The notes beneath the pieces were generated by a model. That model searched no databases and was not told the origin of the DNA. It saw only the letters and a program-made list of their open reading frames with translations. The translations under genes were made by a program, and so were the position numbers. Shown in pieces: positions 16,088 to 25,691 of a DNA stretch of 64,000 nucleotides; the stretch's first letter is position 1, and every line of letters begins with the position of its first letter. Source of the DNA: Campylobacter blaseri (GTDB lineage: Bacteria; Campylobacterota; Campylobacteria; Campylobacterales; Campylobacteraceae); contig NZ_CP053841.1 in the NCBI RefSeq assembly GCF_013201895.1, positions 62,001 to 126,000 on the forward strand. The letters run 5' to 3'.

Positions 16088-17284
16088 ATGAAAACAATAA
16101 ACACAACTTATAAATTTGATAAAATCAAGCTAGTTTTAGTTCTGGCATTTATGAGTGCCATTGCGCCACTTTCTATTGATATGTATTTGCCAGCTTTAAC
16201 GCAGATAAGAGAAATCTTTGAAACAGATGAATTTTACATGCAGTTATCTTTGGCTGTGTTTTTCATAGCTTTTTCTTTTGGCCAATTAATCTATGGACCA
16301 CTAAGCGATATATATGGTAGAAAAAAACCATTATATTTTGGAATTACAATATTTGTAATATCAAGCTTTGCTTGTGCTATGGTAGATAGTGTTTACGCTT
16401 TTATATTTTTTAGATTCACACAGGCCTTAGGCGGTTCTGCTGGAATTGTGATTGCAAGAGCTGTTATAAACGATAAATTTGAATTAAATGAAGCTGCTTC
16501 AATGTTTGCCATAATGATGGTAGTTGCATCTTTAGCTCCTATGTTAGCACCTACATTTGGTAGTTTAATCCTTCATTTTGTATCATGGAGAATTATCTTT
16601 ATCATGCTTTTTAGTTTAGGAGTTATGCTTTTGTTTATGATATATTTTTGGTTAAAAGACAGCTCTAGAGTTGGTAAAAAAGATGAACTAAGTTTTAAAA
16701 AAATGGCTATAACTTATATTGAAATTTTAAAAAATAGAAAATTTATAGTATATGCATTATCTCTTGCCATGCCTATGTCGGCGATGTTTGCTTATATTAC
16801 AGGTTCATCTTTTGTTTTTGTAGAGTATTTTGGACTTAGTACATATAAATACGGGATAATTTTTGGCTTAAATGCTCTTGGTGTTACTTTGGTATCGGCA
16901 ATTAACAGTAAACTAGTGCTAAAACATTCACCTGAAAATTTTTTAAAAATAGGTCTTTTTTTAGCTAGTTTTTTTGTTATCATTTTAATAGCTTTAGGAT
17001 ATTTTAAAGTGGAGTTTTTGTATTTTGAAATAATGCTCTTTTTAACTTTAGCAACACTTGGTTTTATAATACCAAATGCTACATCGCTTGCCATGAGTTG
17101 CTATAAAGAAAGATCAGCCGGCGCTGCTTCTGCTGTGCTTGGTGCTATGCAATTTGCTTTTGCAGGTGGTGCGTCATTTAGTGTGGGGTTTTTAAAAGCA
17201 AACAATCCACTTTTTCTAAGTATAGTTATGGGGAGCTCTACATTTATAGCTTTGTTAATTTATATAAAGGGCTTTAAAGAGTGA
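16088..17284 (+). CDS. MFS transporter, Bcr/CflA drug-resistance type
   Basis: 398 aa, 12 membrane segments. The N terminus IDMYLPALTQI and the loop GPLSDIYGRKKPLYFG match the Bcr/CflA exporter subfamily (bicyclomycin, chloramphenicol and related compounds, or amino-acid and dipeptide export in some members). The real substrate cannot be read. Its last 11 bases overlap the end of the convergent RepL-like gene. The 80-base upstream gap is almost pure A/T. Confidence 0.87.
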   Translation: MKTINTTYKFDKIKLVLVLAFMSAIAPLSIDMYLPALTQIREIFETDEFYMQLSLAVFFIAFSFGQLIYGPLSDIYGRKKPLYFGITIFVISSFACAMVDSVYAFIFFRFTQALGGSAGIVIARAVINDKFELNEAASMFAIMMVVASLAPMLAPTFGSLILHFVSWRIIFIMLFSLGVMLLFMIYFWLKDSSRVGKKDELSFKKMAITYIEILKNRKFIVYALSLAMPMSAMFAYITGSSFVFVEYFGLSTYKYGIIFGLNALGVTLVSAINSKLVLKHSPENFLKIGLFLASFFVIILIALGYFKVEFLYFEIMLFLTLATLGFIIPNATSLAMSCYKERSAGAASAVLGAMQFAFAGGASFSVGFLKANNPLFLSIVMGSSTFIALLIYIKGFKE

Positions 17285-17504
17285 TTTTATAAACACCATT
17301 TTTGATGCGTTTTAAAGTACCTTTACTTCTTAAGAGGTTAAAGGTGGCTATAATAGTTGGTTTACTAGTATCTAGTTCTTTGGATATTTCATCTATTGTT
17401 AGTGTTATAAACCCACGTTTATCGCATTTTAAAACTAAAAATTCAATAATATCAACTTTCTTGTCACCTAAAATTTTTTTATAAATTTCAAGTGAGCTTA
17501 TCAA
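17274..17504 (-). CDS. Small winged-helix protein, RepL-like
   Basis: 76 aa. IDEISKELDTSKPTIIATFNLLRSKGTLKRIKNGVYKI is a winged helix-turn-helix (about residues 35-75), similar to the C-terminal DNA-binding part of RepL replication/maintenance proteins that are often annotated in Campylobacter chromosomes. It is more likely a small transcription regulator than a replication initiator. It starts four bases inside the end of the Usp gene upstream, so the two are coupled, hinting at a shared stress function. Confidence 0.7.
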   Translation of the reverse strand: MISSLEIYKKILGDKKVDIIEFLVLKCDKRGFITLTIDEISKELDTSKPTIIATFNLLRSKGTLKRIKNGVYKITL

Positions 17505-18337
17505 AGTTTACCTACGCATAAAATCGGCACAATAGCGTTGTTTACTATCTCTTTTGAGGTACTTCCAAAGAAAAAACTAGATATTATGCCTCTTGTATAT
17601 GCACCTGTTGCTATAATATCTATATTATTACTTCGTCTGTATTTTATAATCTCTTCTGCGATTTCTCCACTGCAAAGAGTTATATATTTTGCATTTTTAT
17701 TTTTTAAAATTGTTTTAGCTTTTGAGAGTATCTTTTCAGAATCTTCTTTGCTCTTATTAATGTTTATAATATGATAGTTTAAATCATCGCCAAATATTTT
17801 ACTATTTTGTATGAAATTTAAAGTTCTTATAGATGCCTCATGTCCATCAAATGCTAGTAAAACCGTTTTTATAGGAGTAAAGGCTTTATTTATAAATAAA
17901 ATAGGAGCTTTAACTTCTCTAAGTAATACAGCTACATTATCTCTTATCTCTTCGTCATCTTTTTCTAGAGGAATCACAAAAGAGTGGACATTTTCATATT
18001 CAAGCAGTGTGTCTAAATAATCTCCATGAACTGCTTGCGTTGTTGAGATTATACCTCTACTATCTGCATATTTTTTTGCTTTTTCTAAAAGCGCATTAGC
18101 ATTTTCAAGCTCTTCTTTTGATGGCTCTTTATAGTTTATATTATAAGGGATGTCACTAGTTTCATTTACTATTAGGCTTCCTGCTGCAAGACCTAAGAAA
18201 TTTGGAGCGTATGCTTGCATATGTATAATGTGTAAAAATGTTATCTCTAAATTTAGACTTTTAGATATAAAAATAGCATAATCACAAACTGAGTTATCTA
18301 ATGAGTTTCCATCCAGGCAAGCAATAATTTTTTTCAT
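17501..18337 (-). CDS. Tandem universal stress protein
   Basis: 278 aa made of two Usp domains (about 1-140 and 150-278). The second ends with IIATGAYTRGIISSFFFGSTSKEIVNNAIVPIL, the G-x2-G-x9-G-S/T nucleotide-binding motif, so this half should bind ATP. The first half lacks a clear version of the motif. Tandem Usp proteins are cytoplasmic stress factors of unclear mechanism. A leader with AGGAGAGG-like sequence precedes the ATG. Confidence 0.85.
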   Translation of the reverse strand: MKKIIACLDGNSLDNSVCDYAIFISKSLNLEITFLHIIHMQAYAPNFLGLAAGSLIVNETSDIPYNINYKEPSKEELENANALLEKAKKYADSRGIISTTQAVHGDYLDTLLEYENVHSFVIPLEKDDEEIRDNVAVLLREVKAPILFINKAFTPIKTVLLAFDGHEASIRTLNFIQNSKIFGDDLNYHIININKSKEDSEKILSKAKTILKNKNAKYITLCSGEIAEEIIKYRRSNNIDIIATGAYTRGIISSFFFGSTSKEIVNNAIVPILCVGKL

Positions 18338-18392
18338 AACCTCTCCTTAATGTGCTAATTATAGCAAGTAAAGAATAATTTTAAAATAAAAT

Positions 18393-19463
18393 TTAGGCTA
18401 GACCCTCTTCTTCTAGCGCTTGTGTTTGTGTTTCTGTGATTAATGGGTCTATAATTTCATCAAATAGCCCACCACCCATAATGGCATCTAGTCTATAAAG
18501 TGTTAAGTTGATTCTATGGTCGCTGATTCTATTTTGTGGGTAGTTGTAAGTTCTAATTCTACCACTTCTATCGCCAGTCCCTACTTGATCTTTTCTTTGG
18601 GCTCTCTCTTTTTCAAGTCTTTCTTGCTCTTGTATTTCAAAAAGTCTTGCTTTTAAAACCTTCATAGCGGCGTCTTTGTTTTTATGCTGAGATTTTCCAT
18701 CTTGATTTACAACTACAAGACCTGTTGGAATGTGAGTGACTCTTACAGCGCTATCGGTAGTATTCACTGATTGTCCGCCGTTTCCCGAGCTTCTCATAAC
18801 ATCTATTTTTAAATCATTTGGATTTATTTGTATATCGGAATCCTCAGCCTCAGGCATTACTGCAACTGTTATAGCACTTGTGTGAACTCTTCCTTGGCTT
18901 TCAGTTTCAGGCACTCTTTGAACTCTATGTGTTCCGCCTTCATATTTTAGCCTTGAGTAAGCACCTTTGCCTTTTATTAAAAGAATAATCTCTTTAAAGC
19001 CACCAGCACTACCTTCGCTTTGTGATACAACTTCTGTTTTATACCCTCTAAGCTCTGCATATCTTAAATATGCATTTGCAAGATCCCCAGCAAACAAAGC
19101 AGCTTCATCACCACCTGTTCCTGCACGAATTTCAAGAAATATATTTTTATTATCATTTGAATCTTTTGGGATAAGTAGAATTTTTATCTCATCTTCAAGT
19201 TCTATTTTTTGGTGTTCTAGTTCTTTTAATTCCTCTTTTGCAAGTTCTGTAAACTCAGGATCTTCCAAAAGAAGTTTGTTTTCTTCAATATCGTTTAAGA
19301 CATTAAGATAAGATATAGCTACATTGTTTATATCTTCTAGTGAACTTTGCTCTTTTGAGAGCTTTGTCATTCGCTCAATATCACTGGCTATATCTGGTTC
19401 ACTTAATAGTTTTGATAATTCACTATATCTATCTAGAAATGTTTGAAGTTTGCCAGCTAACAT
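18393..19463 (-). CDS. prfA: Peptide chain release factor 1
   Basis: Terminates translation at UAA and UAG. 356 aa, normal length. The peptidyl-hydrolysis motif GGQ sits in [21 protein letters not shown] (about residues 230-235), and the codon-reading PxT tripeptide appears as PET in [12 protein letters not shown]. It is preceded at 12 bases by rpsT on the same strand. Confidence 0.96.
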   Translation of the reverse strand: MLAGKLQTFLDRYSELSKLLSEPDIASDIERMTKLSKEQSSLEDINNVAISYLNVLNDIEENKLLLEDPEFTELAKEELKELEHQKIELEDEIKILLIPKDSNDNKNIFLEIRAGTGGDEAALFAGDLANAYLRYAELRGYKTEVVSQSEGSAGGFKEIILLIKGKGAYSRLKYEGGTHRVQRVPETESQGRVHTSAITVAVMPEAEDSDIQINPNDLKIDVMRSSGNGGQSVNTTDSAVRVTHIPTGLVVVNQDGKSQHKNKDAAMKVLKARLFEIQEQERLEKERAQRKDQVGTGDRSGRIRTYNYPQNRISDHRINLTLYRLDAIMGGGLFDEIIDPLITETQTQALEEEGLA

Positions 19464-19475
19464 CTTATCTTTTAC

Positions 19476-19745
19476 TTAGTTATTTTCTAATGTTTTAACT
19501 AATTTTGAAAGTCTTGAAACTCTTCTTGCAGCAGTATTTTTCTTTAGAATACCTTTGCTAACGAAGCCATGTATGTTTTTGTTAGCTATTTTAAATGCTT
19601 CATTTGCTTTTTCTACATCATTAGCTTCAACTGCTTCTCTTACCGCTCTTGTTATGTTTTTAAGTCTTGTTCGGTAAAATCTATTTCTTTCTGTTCTTTT
19701 GACAGTTTGTCTTGCTCTTTTTGCAGAAGATTTGTGATTTGCCAT
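19476..19745 (-). CDS. rpsT: 30S ribosomal protein S20
   Basis: 89 aa basic helical protein, [21 protein letters not shown] at the start as in S20, binding 16S rRNA at the bottom of the body. Probably transcribed with prfA downstream. It diverges from glmM across a 164-base gap containing AAAGGTG-like ribosome site for this gene. Confidence 0.96.
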   Translation of the reverse strand: MANHKSSAKRARQTVKRTERNRFYRTRLKNITRAVREAVEANDVEKANEAFKIANKNIHGFVSKGILKKNTAARRVSRLSKLVKTLENN

Positions 19746-19909
19746 TTATACACCTTTTTAAATTTTATATAGTTATAAGATGTGGATTATACACACTTTT
19801 TTTTTAAAAAGAACTGAATTTAAGTATAAATTAAAACTAATACCCTTTTTAAGAATAGGTTTGCTAAATATATGTTAAAATTTCCAAACTTAAAATTTAG
19901 GAATTGTAG

Positions 19910-21250
19910 ATGAAATATTTTGGTACAGATGGAGTTAGGGGAAAAGCAGGAGAAGAGTTAACTGCTGAGTTTGTTATGAAGATAGCAATTGCAGCTGGCA
20001 TATATTTCCGCAAAAACTCCGCTACAAATATGATTTTAGTTGGTAAAGATACTAGAAGAAGTGGTTATATGATAGAAACAGCTATTGTTGCAGGTCTTAC
20101 TTCAATTGGTTACAATGTTAGGCAAATTGGACCTATGCCAACTCCTGCGGTTGCATTTTTAACCGAGGATATGAGATGTGATGCGGGTATTATGATAAGC
20201 GCTTCTCACAACCCTTACTATGATAATGGTATTAAATTTTTTGACAATCAAGGCTTTAAGCTTGACACAGATGAAGAGCAAAAGATAGAAGAAATTTTGC
20301 ATAATGAAGAGCTTATAAAAGAAGCAAGAAAAACAATGATGGAAATTGGAGCTGCCAAAAGAGTTGATGATGTTATAGGAAGATATATTGTTCATATAAA
20401 AAACTCATTTCCAAAAGAGTTAAATTTAAGGTCATTAAGAATTGTTCTTGATGTTGCAAATGGCGCTAGTTATAGGGTTGCACCAACTATATTTCAAGAA
20501 CTTGGTGCAGAAGTTATAACAATTAACGATAATCCAAATGGAAAAAATATTAATGAAAATTGTGGAGCACTACACCCTGAAAAATTAGCTTGCGAGGTTA
20601 AAAGACTAAGAGCTGATGTTGGATTTGCTTTTGATGGTGATGCTGATAGAGTAGTTGTGGTTGATGAAAATGGGGATATTATTGATGGTGATGTCTTGCT
20701 CGGTGTTTTAGCAATATATTTAAAAAATACAAATAGATTAAAAAACAATCAAATAGTAGCAACTGTTATGAGTAATGCTGCACTTGATGATCATTTAAAA
20801 GAAAATGGGATTGAGGTTTTAAGAAGCAACGTGGGTGATAAATTTGTCTTAGAAATGATGAAAGAAAAAAATATAAATTTTGGTGGCGAGCAAAGCGGCC
20901 ATGTTATCTTTGGAGATTACGCTAAAACAGGCGATGGAATAACAAGTGCGTTGCAATTTAGTGCTTGTATGTTAGCCAATAAAAAAACAGCAAGCGAGCT
21001 AGGCTCAATGATAAAACCATATCCTCAAATTTTAACAAATTTAACAATATCAGTAAAAAAAGATCTTAACAGCATAGAGGGGTTAAAAGAATTAGAGGAA
21101 TCTTTAAAATTGCAAGGGATTAGATCACTTTTTAGATATTCAGGAACTGAAAAATTAATACGACTTTTATTAGAAGGAAAAGATCAAAAAATCTTAGATG
21201 AGAAAATGAAAGAAGTTGTAAATTTTTTCAAAAAAGCTTTAAATGATTAA
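19910..21250 (+). CDS. glmM: Phosphoglucosamine mutase
   Basis: Converts glucosamine-6-phosphate to glucosamine-1-phosphate for peptidoglycan and lipooligosaccharide. 446 aa. FGTDGVRG at the start, active phosphoserine loop ISASHNP (S99), metal loop DGDADR (about residues 240-245) and sugar loop GGEQSGH are all present; the C-terminal phosphate-binding RYSGTE is intact. It overlaps lspA by eight bases, as in other Campylobacterota. Confidence 0.96.
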   Translation: MKYFGTDGVRGKAGEELTAEFVMKIAIAAGIYFRKNSATNMILVGKDTRRSGYMIETAIVAGLTSIGYNVRQIGPMPTPAVAFLTEDMRCDAGIMISASHNPYYDNGIKFFDNQGFKLDTDEEQKIEEILHNEELIKEARKTMMEIGAAKRVDDVIGRYIVHIKNSFPKELNLRSLRIVLDVANGASYRVAPTIFQELGAEVITINDNPNGKNINENCGALHPEKLACEVKRLRADVGFAFDGDADRVVVVDENGDIIDGDVLLGVLAIYLKNTNRLKNNQIVATVMSNAALDDHLKENGIEVLRSNVGDKFVLEMMKEKNINFGGEQSGHVIFGDYAKTGDGITSALQFSACMLANKKTASELGSMIKPYPQILTNLTISVKKDLNSIEGLKELEESLKLQGIRSLFRYSGTEKLIRLLLEGKDQKILDEKMKEVVNFFKKALND

Positions 21251-21701
21251 GAGTTTAGTTAAATTCGTAGCTATTTTTATAGCTGTTATGGTTTTAGATC
21301 AGGCAATTAAGCAAATTTTTATAGATGGATTTAGATGGAATGGAGAGTATTTTTCACTAATTCTTACATATAATAAAGGTGTAGCTTTTTCTATGTTTGA
21401 GTTTTTAGGAGAAAATTTAAAATTTCTCCAGCTCATTTTAATAGTTGTTTTATTTTTATATTTAATTTTTCAAAAAGAACTTTTTAAAAATCACTTAATT
21501 GCTTTTTCGTTACTTATTGGTGCAGGTAGTTCTAACTTGCTTGATAGATTTATACACGGAGGTGTTGTTGATTATGTTTTTTGGCATAAGTGGTTTGAAT
21601 TTGCTGTTTTTAATTTTGCAGACGTAATTATAAATTTTGCAGTTTTTTTAATAATTTTGCAGTTTTTTTTAGAAAACAAAAGGTTAAAAAAGAGTAAATA
21701 A
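21243..21701 (+). CDS. lspA: Lipoprotein signal peptidase II
   Basis: 152 aa inner-membrane aspartyl protease with four membrane segments; cleaves prolipoproteins (several lipoproteins are encoded in this window). The two catalytic aspartates are in [15 protein letters not shown] and [19 protein letters not shown] is the usual N-terminal motif. Confidence 0.95.
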   Translation: MIKSLVKFVAIFIAVMVLDQAIKQIFIDGFRWNGEYFSLILTYNKGVAFSMFEFLGENLKFLQLILIVVLFLYLIFQKELFKNHLIAFSLLIGAGSSNLLDRFIHGGVVDYVFWHKWFEFAVFNFADVIINFAVFLIILQFFLENKRLKKSK

Positions 21702-21769
21702 TTAAAAATAAACTACAATTAATTCTAATTATGGTAGATTATAATTTAAGATAAATTAAAAGGAAATTT

Positions 21770-22957
21770 ATGAAAAAATTTTTAGATAAATTACTGTCTA
21801 ACGAAAGTAGCTCAGGTGTTCTTTTAATGCTTGCGGCAGTGTTTGCGCTTATTTTTAAAAACGTTGGAGGTCTCAGCGAATTTTATGATTGGTTTGTTCA
21901 CTTGCAAATCACTATGGGAATAGGTGATTTTAAGCTTGATGAATCTTTACATTTTTGGGTAAATGATGCTTTAATGGTTCTATTTTTCTTCATAGTTGGA
22001 CTAGATCTTAAAAGTGAAATGGTAGAAGGACAGCTTAGTAAAATATCTCAAGTTATACTTCCATGTATTGCAGCACTTGGTGGGGTCGTTTTACCAGCAG
22101 TAATTTTTGTTATTATTAACTGGGGTGACCCTGTTGCTATGAAAGGTTGGGCGATTCCAACAGCTACTGATATTGCATTTGCAGTTGGGGTTTTAGCGCT
22201 ACTTGGCAAAAAAGTTCCAACTAGTTTAAAGATATTTGTTTTAACGCTAGCGATAATTGATGATTTATGTGCTATTTTAATTATTGCTTTATTTTATTCA
22301 AGTAGCTTAAATTTACTATATCTTCTTTTAGCAGCTGTTGTTTTAGGTGCTATGATAGCTCTTAATAAGAAAAAAATATTTAATAAAACCCCATATGTTA
22401 TTTTAAGTCTTATCCTTTGGGTTTTAATTTTAAACTCAGGAATTCACGCAACTATTGCTGGGGTTGTAGCTGCATTTACGATACCGCTTCACACAACACC
22501 TGGTAACTCAATGCTTCATGATATGGAGCGTGCTTTAGTAACACCTGTAAATTTCATAATACTTCCACTTTTTGCATTTGTAAATGCAGGAGTTAGTCTA
22601 AAAGGACTTGATGCTGGACACCTTTTTGGAACTGTTCCCATGGGTATATTTTTCGGACTTTTCTTTGGAAAACAGATTGGTATTTTCCTGTTTAGTTGGA
22701 TTATTGTAAAACTAAAAATAGCAAGCTTGCCTGAAAATGCTAATTGGGCTCAACTATATGCAGTTGGTATAATCTGCGGTATAGGCTTTACAATGAGTTT
22801 GTTTGTTGATGGACTTGCTTATGGGGAAGCTTCAATAGAACTTTATAAAGGAACTGATAAACTTGCAATACTTATGGCATCTTTGATCTCTGGTATAGTT
22901 GGATTTGTTGTAGCTAAGATAGTAGGCAGAAGAAAATTAGCTAGAGAGGCAGAATAA
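21770..22957 (+). CDS. nhaA: Na+/H+ antiporter NhaA
   Basis: 395 aa, about 12 membrane segments; expels sodium in exchange for protons. LLSNESSSGVLLM at the start, VGLDLKSEMVEGQL, the substrate-binding TDIAFAVGVLALLG and IIDDLCAILIIA (paired aspartates) and GIGFTMSLFV are hallmark motifs. Own gene unit, closed by a strong hairpin terminator. Confidence 0.96.
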   Translation: MKKFLDKLLSNESSSGVLLMLAAVFALIFKNVGGLSEFYDWFVHLQITMGIGDFKLDESLHFWVNDALMVLFFFIVGLDLKSEMVEGQLSKISQVILPCIAALGGVVLPAVIFVIINWGDPVAMKGWAIPTATDIAFAVGVLALLGKKVPTSLKIFVLTLAIIDDLCAILIIALFYSSSLNLLYLLLAAVVLGAMIALNKKKIFNKTPYVILSLILWVLILNSGIHATIAGVVAAFTIPLHTTPGNSMLHDMERALVTPVNFIILPLFAFVNAGVSLKGLDAGHLFGTVPMGIFFGLFFGKQIGIFLFSWIIVKLKIASLPENANWAQLYAVGIICGIGFTMSLFVDGLAYGEASIELYKGTDKLAILMASLISGIVGFVVAKIVGRRKLAREAE

Positions 22958-22964
22958 CAATTAT

Positions 22965-22999
22965 ATAGATAAATTTGGTTTTAAGCCAAATTTATCTAT
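22965..22999 (+). terminator. Terminator of nhaA
   Basis: Perfect 14-base stem ATAGATAAATTTGG / CCAAATTTATCTAT with a seven-base loop, eight bases after the stop and followed by TTTT. Confidence 0.8.
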
Positions 23000-23020
23000 T
23001 TTAAGTATAATACCCTTTTT

Positions 23021-23096
23021 GGTTCCGTAGCTCAGCTGGTAGAGCACCACCTTGACATGGTGGGGGTCGTTGGTTCAAGTCCAATCGGAGCCACCA
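23021..23096 (+). tRNA. tRNA-Val (anticodon GAC)
   Basis: 76 bases. Acceptor GGTTCCG pairs with CGGAGCC (one G-U), D-arm CTCAGCTGGTAGAG, anticodon loop with GAC inside CTTGACATG, T-arm GTTGGTTCAAGTCCAAT, and CCA is encoded. The accessory patch starts immediately downstream. Confidence 0.97.
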
Positions 23097-23103
23097 TTGC
23101 TTC

Positions 23104-23270
23104 AAGAAAATTAGAAAATTCACAGAAGAAATACCAAATTCTATCAAATATTTTAAAAAGCAAGGCAAATGATGTATTAAAAGTAGTATCTCTGAAATTA
23201 GAAAATTTGCAACTCAAAACAAAAGAGAATTAGAAAGATGTATATCAAGTGATAGAGGTATGAGTAGGTA
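23104..23270 (+). pseudogene. Possible degenerate reading frame after tRNA-Val
   Basis: In the frame with codons at 23125 there is a lysine- and isoleucine-rich stretch (ending EEIPNSIKYFKKQGK), an in-frame TGA, then a second open stretch (CIKSSISEIRKFATQNKRELE) to a TAA. No start codon or ribosome site is convincing. It may be the tail of a decayed gene or chance in AT-rich DNA; no family is recognised. The remaining bases to 23324 show nothing further. Confidence 0.2.
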
Positions 23271-23324
23271 AATTTTTTAGATAAATAATTAATACTAAGA
23301 CCAAGAATTTGAAGAGAATTTAAT

Positions 23325-23471
23325 TTACATTGCTAATATAAGTCCTATAATTGCACATAAAATCATAAACATATAATGATATACTCCATTTTCCATTAAC
23401 AAAGAATTTGGATCTCCACTAAGAATTATTAAAAATAATGCTATTGCTACAATGAATAGTAATTTTTTCAT
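23325..23471 (-). CDS. Small two-segment membrane protein, hypothetical
   Basis: 48 aa open frame starting MKKLLFIVAIALFLIILSGD, then a short polar loop (PNSLLMENGVYHY) and a second hydrophobic helix MFMILCAIIGLILAM. It would be an inner-membrane hairpin or a signal-anchored peptide. Same strand and immediately downstream of the next membrane gene, separated by 40 bases. Unknown family; supported by composition and context only. Confidence 0.5.
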   Translation of the reverse strand: MKKLLFIVAIALFLIILSGDPNSLLMENGVYHYMFMILCAIIGLILAM

Positions 23472-23511
23472 AAAATATAAATTTTCAAGTAAATAGCTAT
23501 ATAAAACATAG

Positions 23512-23814
23512 TTATTTTTTTATCTTGTTAAAATTTAAATGATATATAAAAGACAAGAATATAAATACAAAAAATGCTAAATTAAATACTGAAGCAGTAT
23601 AAAAAGGATATCCCCTACCTGGTTCTCCTAGTTGTCCTATAGAATAAATATCTTCAGTCGGAATTAAAATATGAAAAAACAGGGCAAAAGCGAAATAAAA
23701 CAAGCTTTGCCCAAAAGATTTCTTTTTGTTTATCCATAATGATATACAAAATAAAATAGTTCCAATAATTACAATAATTCTTATTATATCCAATACATTA
23801 AAGAATGTAGTCAA
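23512..23814 (-). CDS. Hypothetical membrane protein
   Basis: About 100 aa with three likely membrane segments (IIRIIVIIGTILFCISLWI; SLFYFAFALFFHILI; VFNLAFFVFIFLSFIYHL) and a conserved-looking polar loop GEPGRGYPFYTAS between the last two. I choose TTG 23814 because AAAGGAT lies just upstream; the longer frame to 23862 would run through a perfect hairpin. Family not recognised. Together with the 48-aa gene it forms a small minus-strand unit between tRNA-Val and purM. Confidence 0.6.
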   Translation of the reverse strand: MTTFFNVLDIIRIIVIIGTILFCISLWINKKKSFGQSLFYFAFALFFHILIPTEDIYSIGQLGEPGRGYPFYTASVFNLAFFVFIFLSFIYHLNFNKIKK

Positions 23815-23829
23815 AATTATCCTTTTTTG

Positions 23830-23863
23830 ATTGAGTCCTAAGATAAAAATCTTAGGACTCAAT
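23830..23863. repeat. 15-base perfect hairpin upstream of hypothetical membrane gene
   Basis: ATTGAGTCCTAAGAT, loop AAAA, then the exact reverse complement. It lies 16 bases before the TTG start at 23814 on the minus strand. It could be a terminator for incoming transcription, a 5' UTR stabiliser, or a remnant of a mobile element end. There is no strong T run after it on either strand. Confidence 0.85.
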
Positions 23864-23983
23864 GATCTTATTAAGATTAGTATAGTAATTCGTCAATTAT
23901 ACCATAAAGTAAAAGACCCATTTGGCTTTAAATTTAAGAGTAGCAAGATACTTTATTTACTCTTAAATTAAATATAAAATATT

Positions 23984-24013
23984 ATTAAAGTAACTAAATT
24001 TAGCTACTTTAAT
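23984..24013 (-). terminator. Probable terminator of purM
   Basis: ATTAAAGTAGCTAAA / TTTAGTTACTTTAAT on the minus strand, an almost perfect 15-base stem (one G-U) about ten bases after the purM stop. Confidence 0.6.
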
Positions 24014-24022
24014 ATTTAAAAG

Positions 24023-25012
24023 TTAAACAAATTTAACTTTTTGATTACCTTTTATAATTTTGCCAATCTCGTAAGCATCACTATTTTTAGTTATAAATTT
24101 AGCATTTTCTTTGCTAGCTACTATAATCATACCAACACCCATATTAAAGGTTTTAAACATCTCCTCAGTTTTAACATATTTTGATAAAAATTTGAAAATT
24201 TCAGGAGTCTTTATAGCACTTAATTTAACTTCAGCACCTAAATTATCTGGAAAAACTCTTGGTAAATTTTCTTTAATTCCTCCACCTGTAATATGTGCTA
24301 AAGCATTTATTTTATCTTTAAAATTTAAAAACTCTTGGACATAAATTCTAGTTGGAGTTAAAAGCGTGTCAATAATTCTTTTATCGTCTACTTTATCATT
24401 AATGTCCATACCTATGTTTTCAAATAGTATTTTTCTAACTAAAGAGTATCCATTTGAGTGAATTCCACTACTTGGAAGTGCAAGTAAAATATCTCCCTCT
24501 TTTACAAATTTTGTTCTATCTATCTCATCAATTTCAGCCATTCCTACAGCAAATCCAGCCAAATCAAAATCATTTTTTTGATAAACGCCAGGCATTTCAG
24601 CTGTTTCGCCACCAATTAATGCACAATTTGCTAACTTACAACCCTCGCTTATACCTTTTACTATATCAACACCTTTTTCTACTATAAGTTTATCGGTTGC
24701 ATAGTAGTCTAGGAAAAAAAGAGGAGTTGCGAAATTGCAGATTAAATCATTTACACACATTGCTACTAAATCAATACCAATGGTATCATATTTTTCTGCT
24801 TTTATGGCTAGTCTAAGTTTAGTTCCAACTCCATCAGTTGCTGCTAAAAGTGCTGGATTTTTATAACCTGTTGGAAGCTTGTATGCCCCACTAAAAGAAC
24901 CAATCCCACCTAAAACATTGTTGTTAAGAGTTAATTTTACAAATGGTTTTATGGCATTTACAAAATTATTTCCAGCATCTATATCAACGCCTGCATCTTT
25001 ATAGCTTATCAT
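24023..25012 (-). CDS. purM: Phosphoribosylformylglycinamidine cyclo-ligase
   Basis: Purine pathway enzyme making AIR from FGAM with ATP. 329 aa. MISYKDAGVDIDAGN at the start, DGVGTKLRLA, MCVNDLICNFATPLFFLDYYATDKL, GGETAEMPGVY and HITGGGIKENLPRVFP are PurM signatures. Single gene, divergent from coaE. Confidence 0.96.
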   Translation of the reverse strand: MISYKDAGVDIDAGNNFVNAIKPFVKLTLNNNVLGGIGSFSGAYKLPTGYKNPALLAATDGVGTKLRLAIKAEKYDTIGIDLVAMCVNDLICNFATPLFFLDYYATDKLIVEKGVDIVKGISEGCKLANCALIGGETAEMPGVYQKNDFDLAGFAVGMAEIDEIDRTKFVKEGDILLALPSSGIHSNGYSLVRKILFENIGMDINDKVDDKRIIDTLLTPTRIYVQEFLNFKDKINALAHITGGGIKENLPRVFPDNLGAEVKLSAIKTPEIFKFLSKYVKTEEMFKTFNMGVGMIIVASKENAKFITKNSDAYEIGKIIKGNQKVKFV

Positions 25013-25061
25013 TTAAACATCCTTTAAAATTTAGGTATAATTTTAACTAAAAATTGATAAA

Positions 25062-25691
25062 ATGGTGCTAAATATGAAAAGTAGTAGAGAAAAATATTTT
25101 TTTGGTGTTGTTATAACTGGAAACATCGGAAGTGGAAAAAGTAGCGTTTGTGATATTTTAAAACAAAAAGGTTACGATGTAATTGATGCAGACAAAATAA
25201 GCCACAAAGCTTTAGATGAAATAAGCCAAAAAATAGCACTTGAGTTTGGAGATGAATTTGTAATTAATGGAATCGTAGATAGAAAACAACTTGGAAAACT
25301 GGTCTTTTCGGATAAAAATTTACTTAAAAAACTTGAAGATATGCTTAGTTTTAAAATAGAGTCTGAAATTTACAGACAAGCTAATATTTTTGAAGAGAAT
25401 AAAAAGCTTTACTTCTTAGATATACCACTTTATTTTGAGAGTAAAAAGTATAAAGAATTTGATAAAATACTCCTAGTTTATGCTACAAAAGACATTTTAA
25501 TAAAAAGAGTTATGAAAAGAAATTCACTTAGTAAAGATGAAGTTTTAAAAAGATTAAACTTGCAAATTGATATTGAAGAAAAAAAAGTTTTATCAACTTA
25601 TATAATTGACAATAGTGGCGATTTAGAACATTTAGAAAATTTAGTTAGTGAGTTTTTACAAAAATTAAAGGAAGATTATGCAGATATCTAA
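25062..25691 (+). CDS. coaE: Dephospho-CoA kinase
   Basis: Last step of coenzyme A synthesis. 209 aa with P-loop GNIGSGKSSV, DADKISHKAL (catalytic Asp region) and FLDIPLYFE lid residues. The ATG at 25062 has no clear ribosome site; the in-frame ATG at 25074 (MKSSREKYF) is an equal choice. Overlaps dapF by 14 bases. Confidence 0.94.
   Translation: MVLNMKSSREKYFFGVVITGNIGSGKSSVCDILKQKGYDVIDADKISHKALDEISQKIALEFGDEFVINGIVDRKQLGKLVFSDKNLLKKLEDMLSFKIESEIYRQANIFEENKKLYFLDIPLYFESKKYKEFDKILLVYATKDILIKRVMKRNSLSKDEVLKRLNLQIDIEEKKVLSTYIIDNSGDLEHLENLVSEFLQKLKEDYADI

Noticed and set aside
17274-17504. RepL-like protein as evidence of an integrated plasmid
   Set aside because: No replication origin, relaxase or other plasmid gene nearby; such winged-helix genes are ordinary in Campylobacter chromosomes.
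19010-19030. PET instead of the textbook PAT codon-reading tripeptide in RF-1
   Set aside because: Only P and T are required in the PxT motif; this is normal variation.
23032-23217. 61-codon minus-strand open frame
   Set aside because: It runs through tRNA-Val on the opposite strand; no ribosome site.
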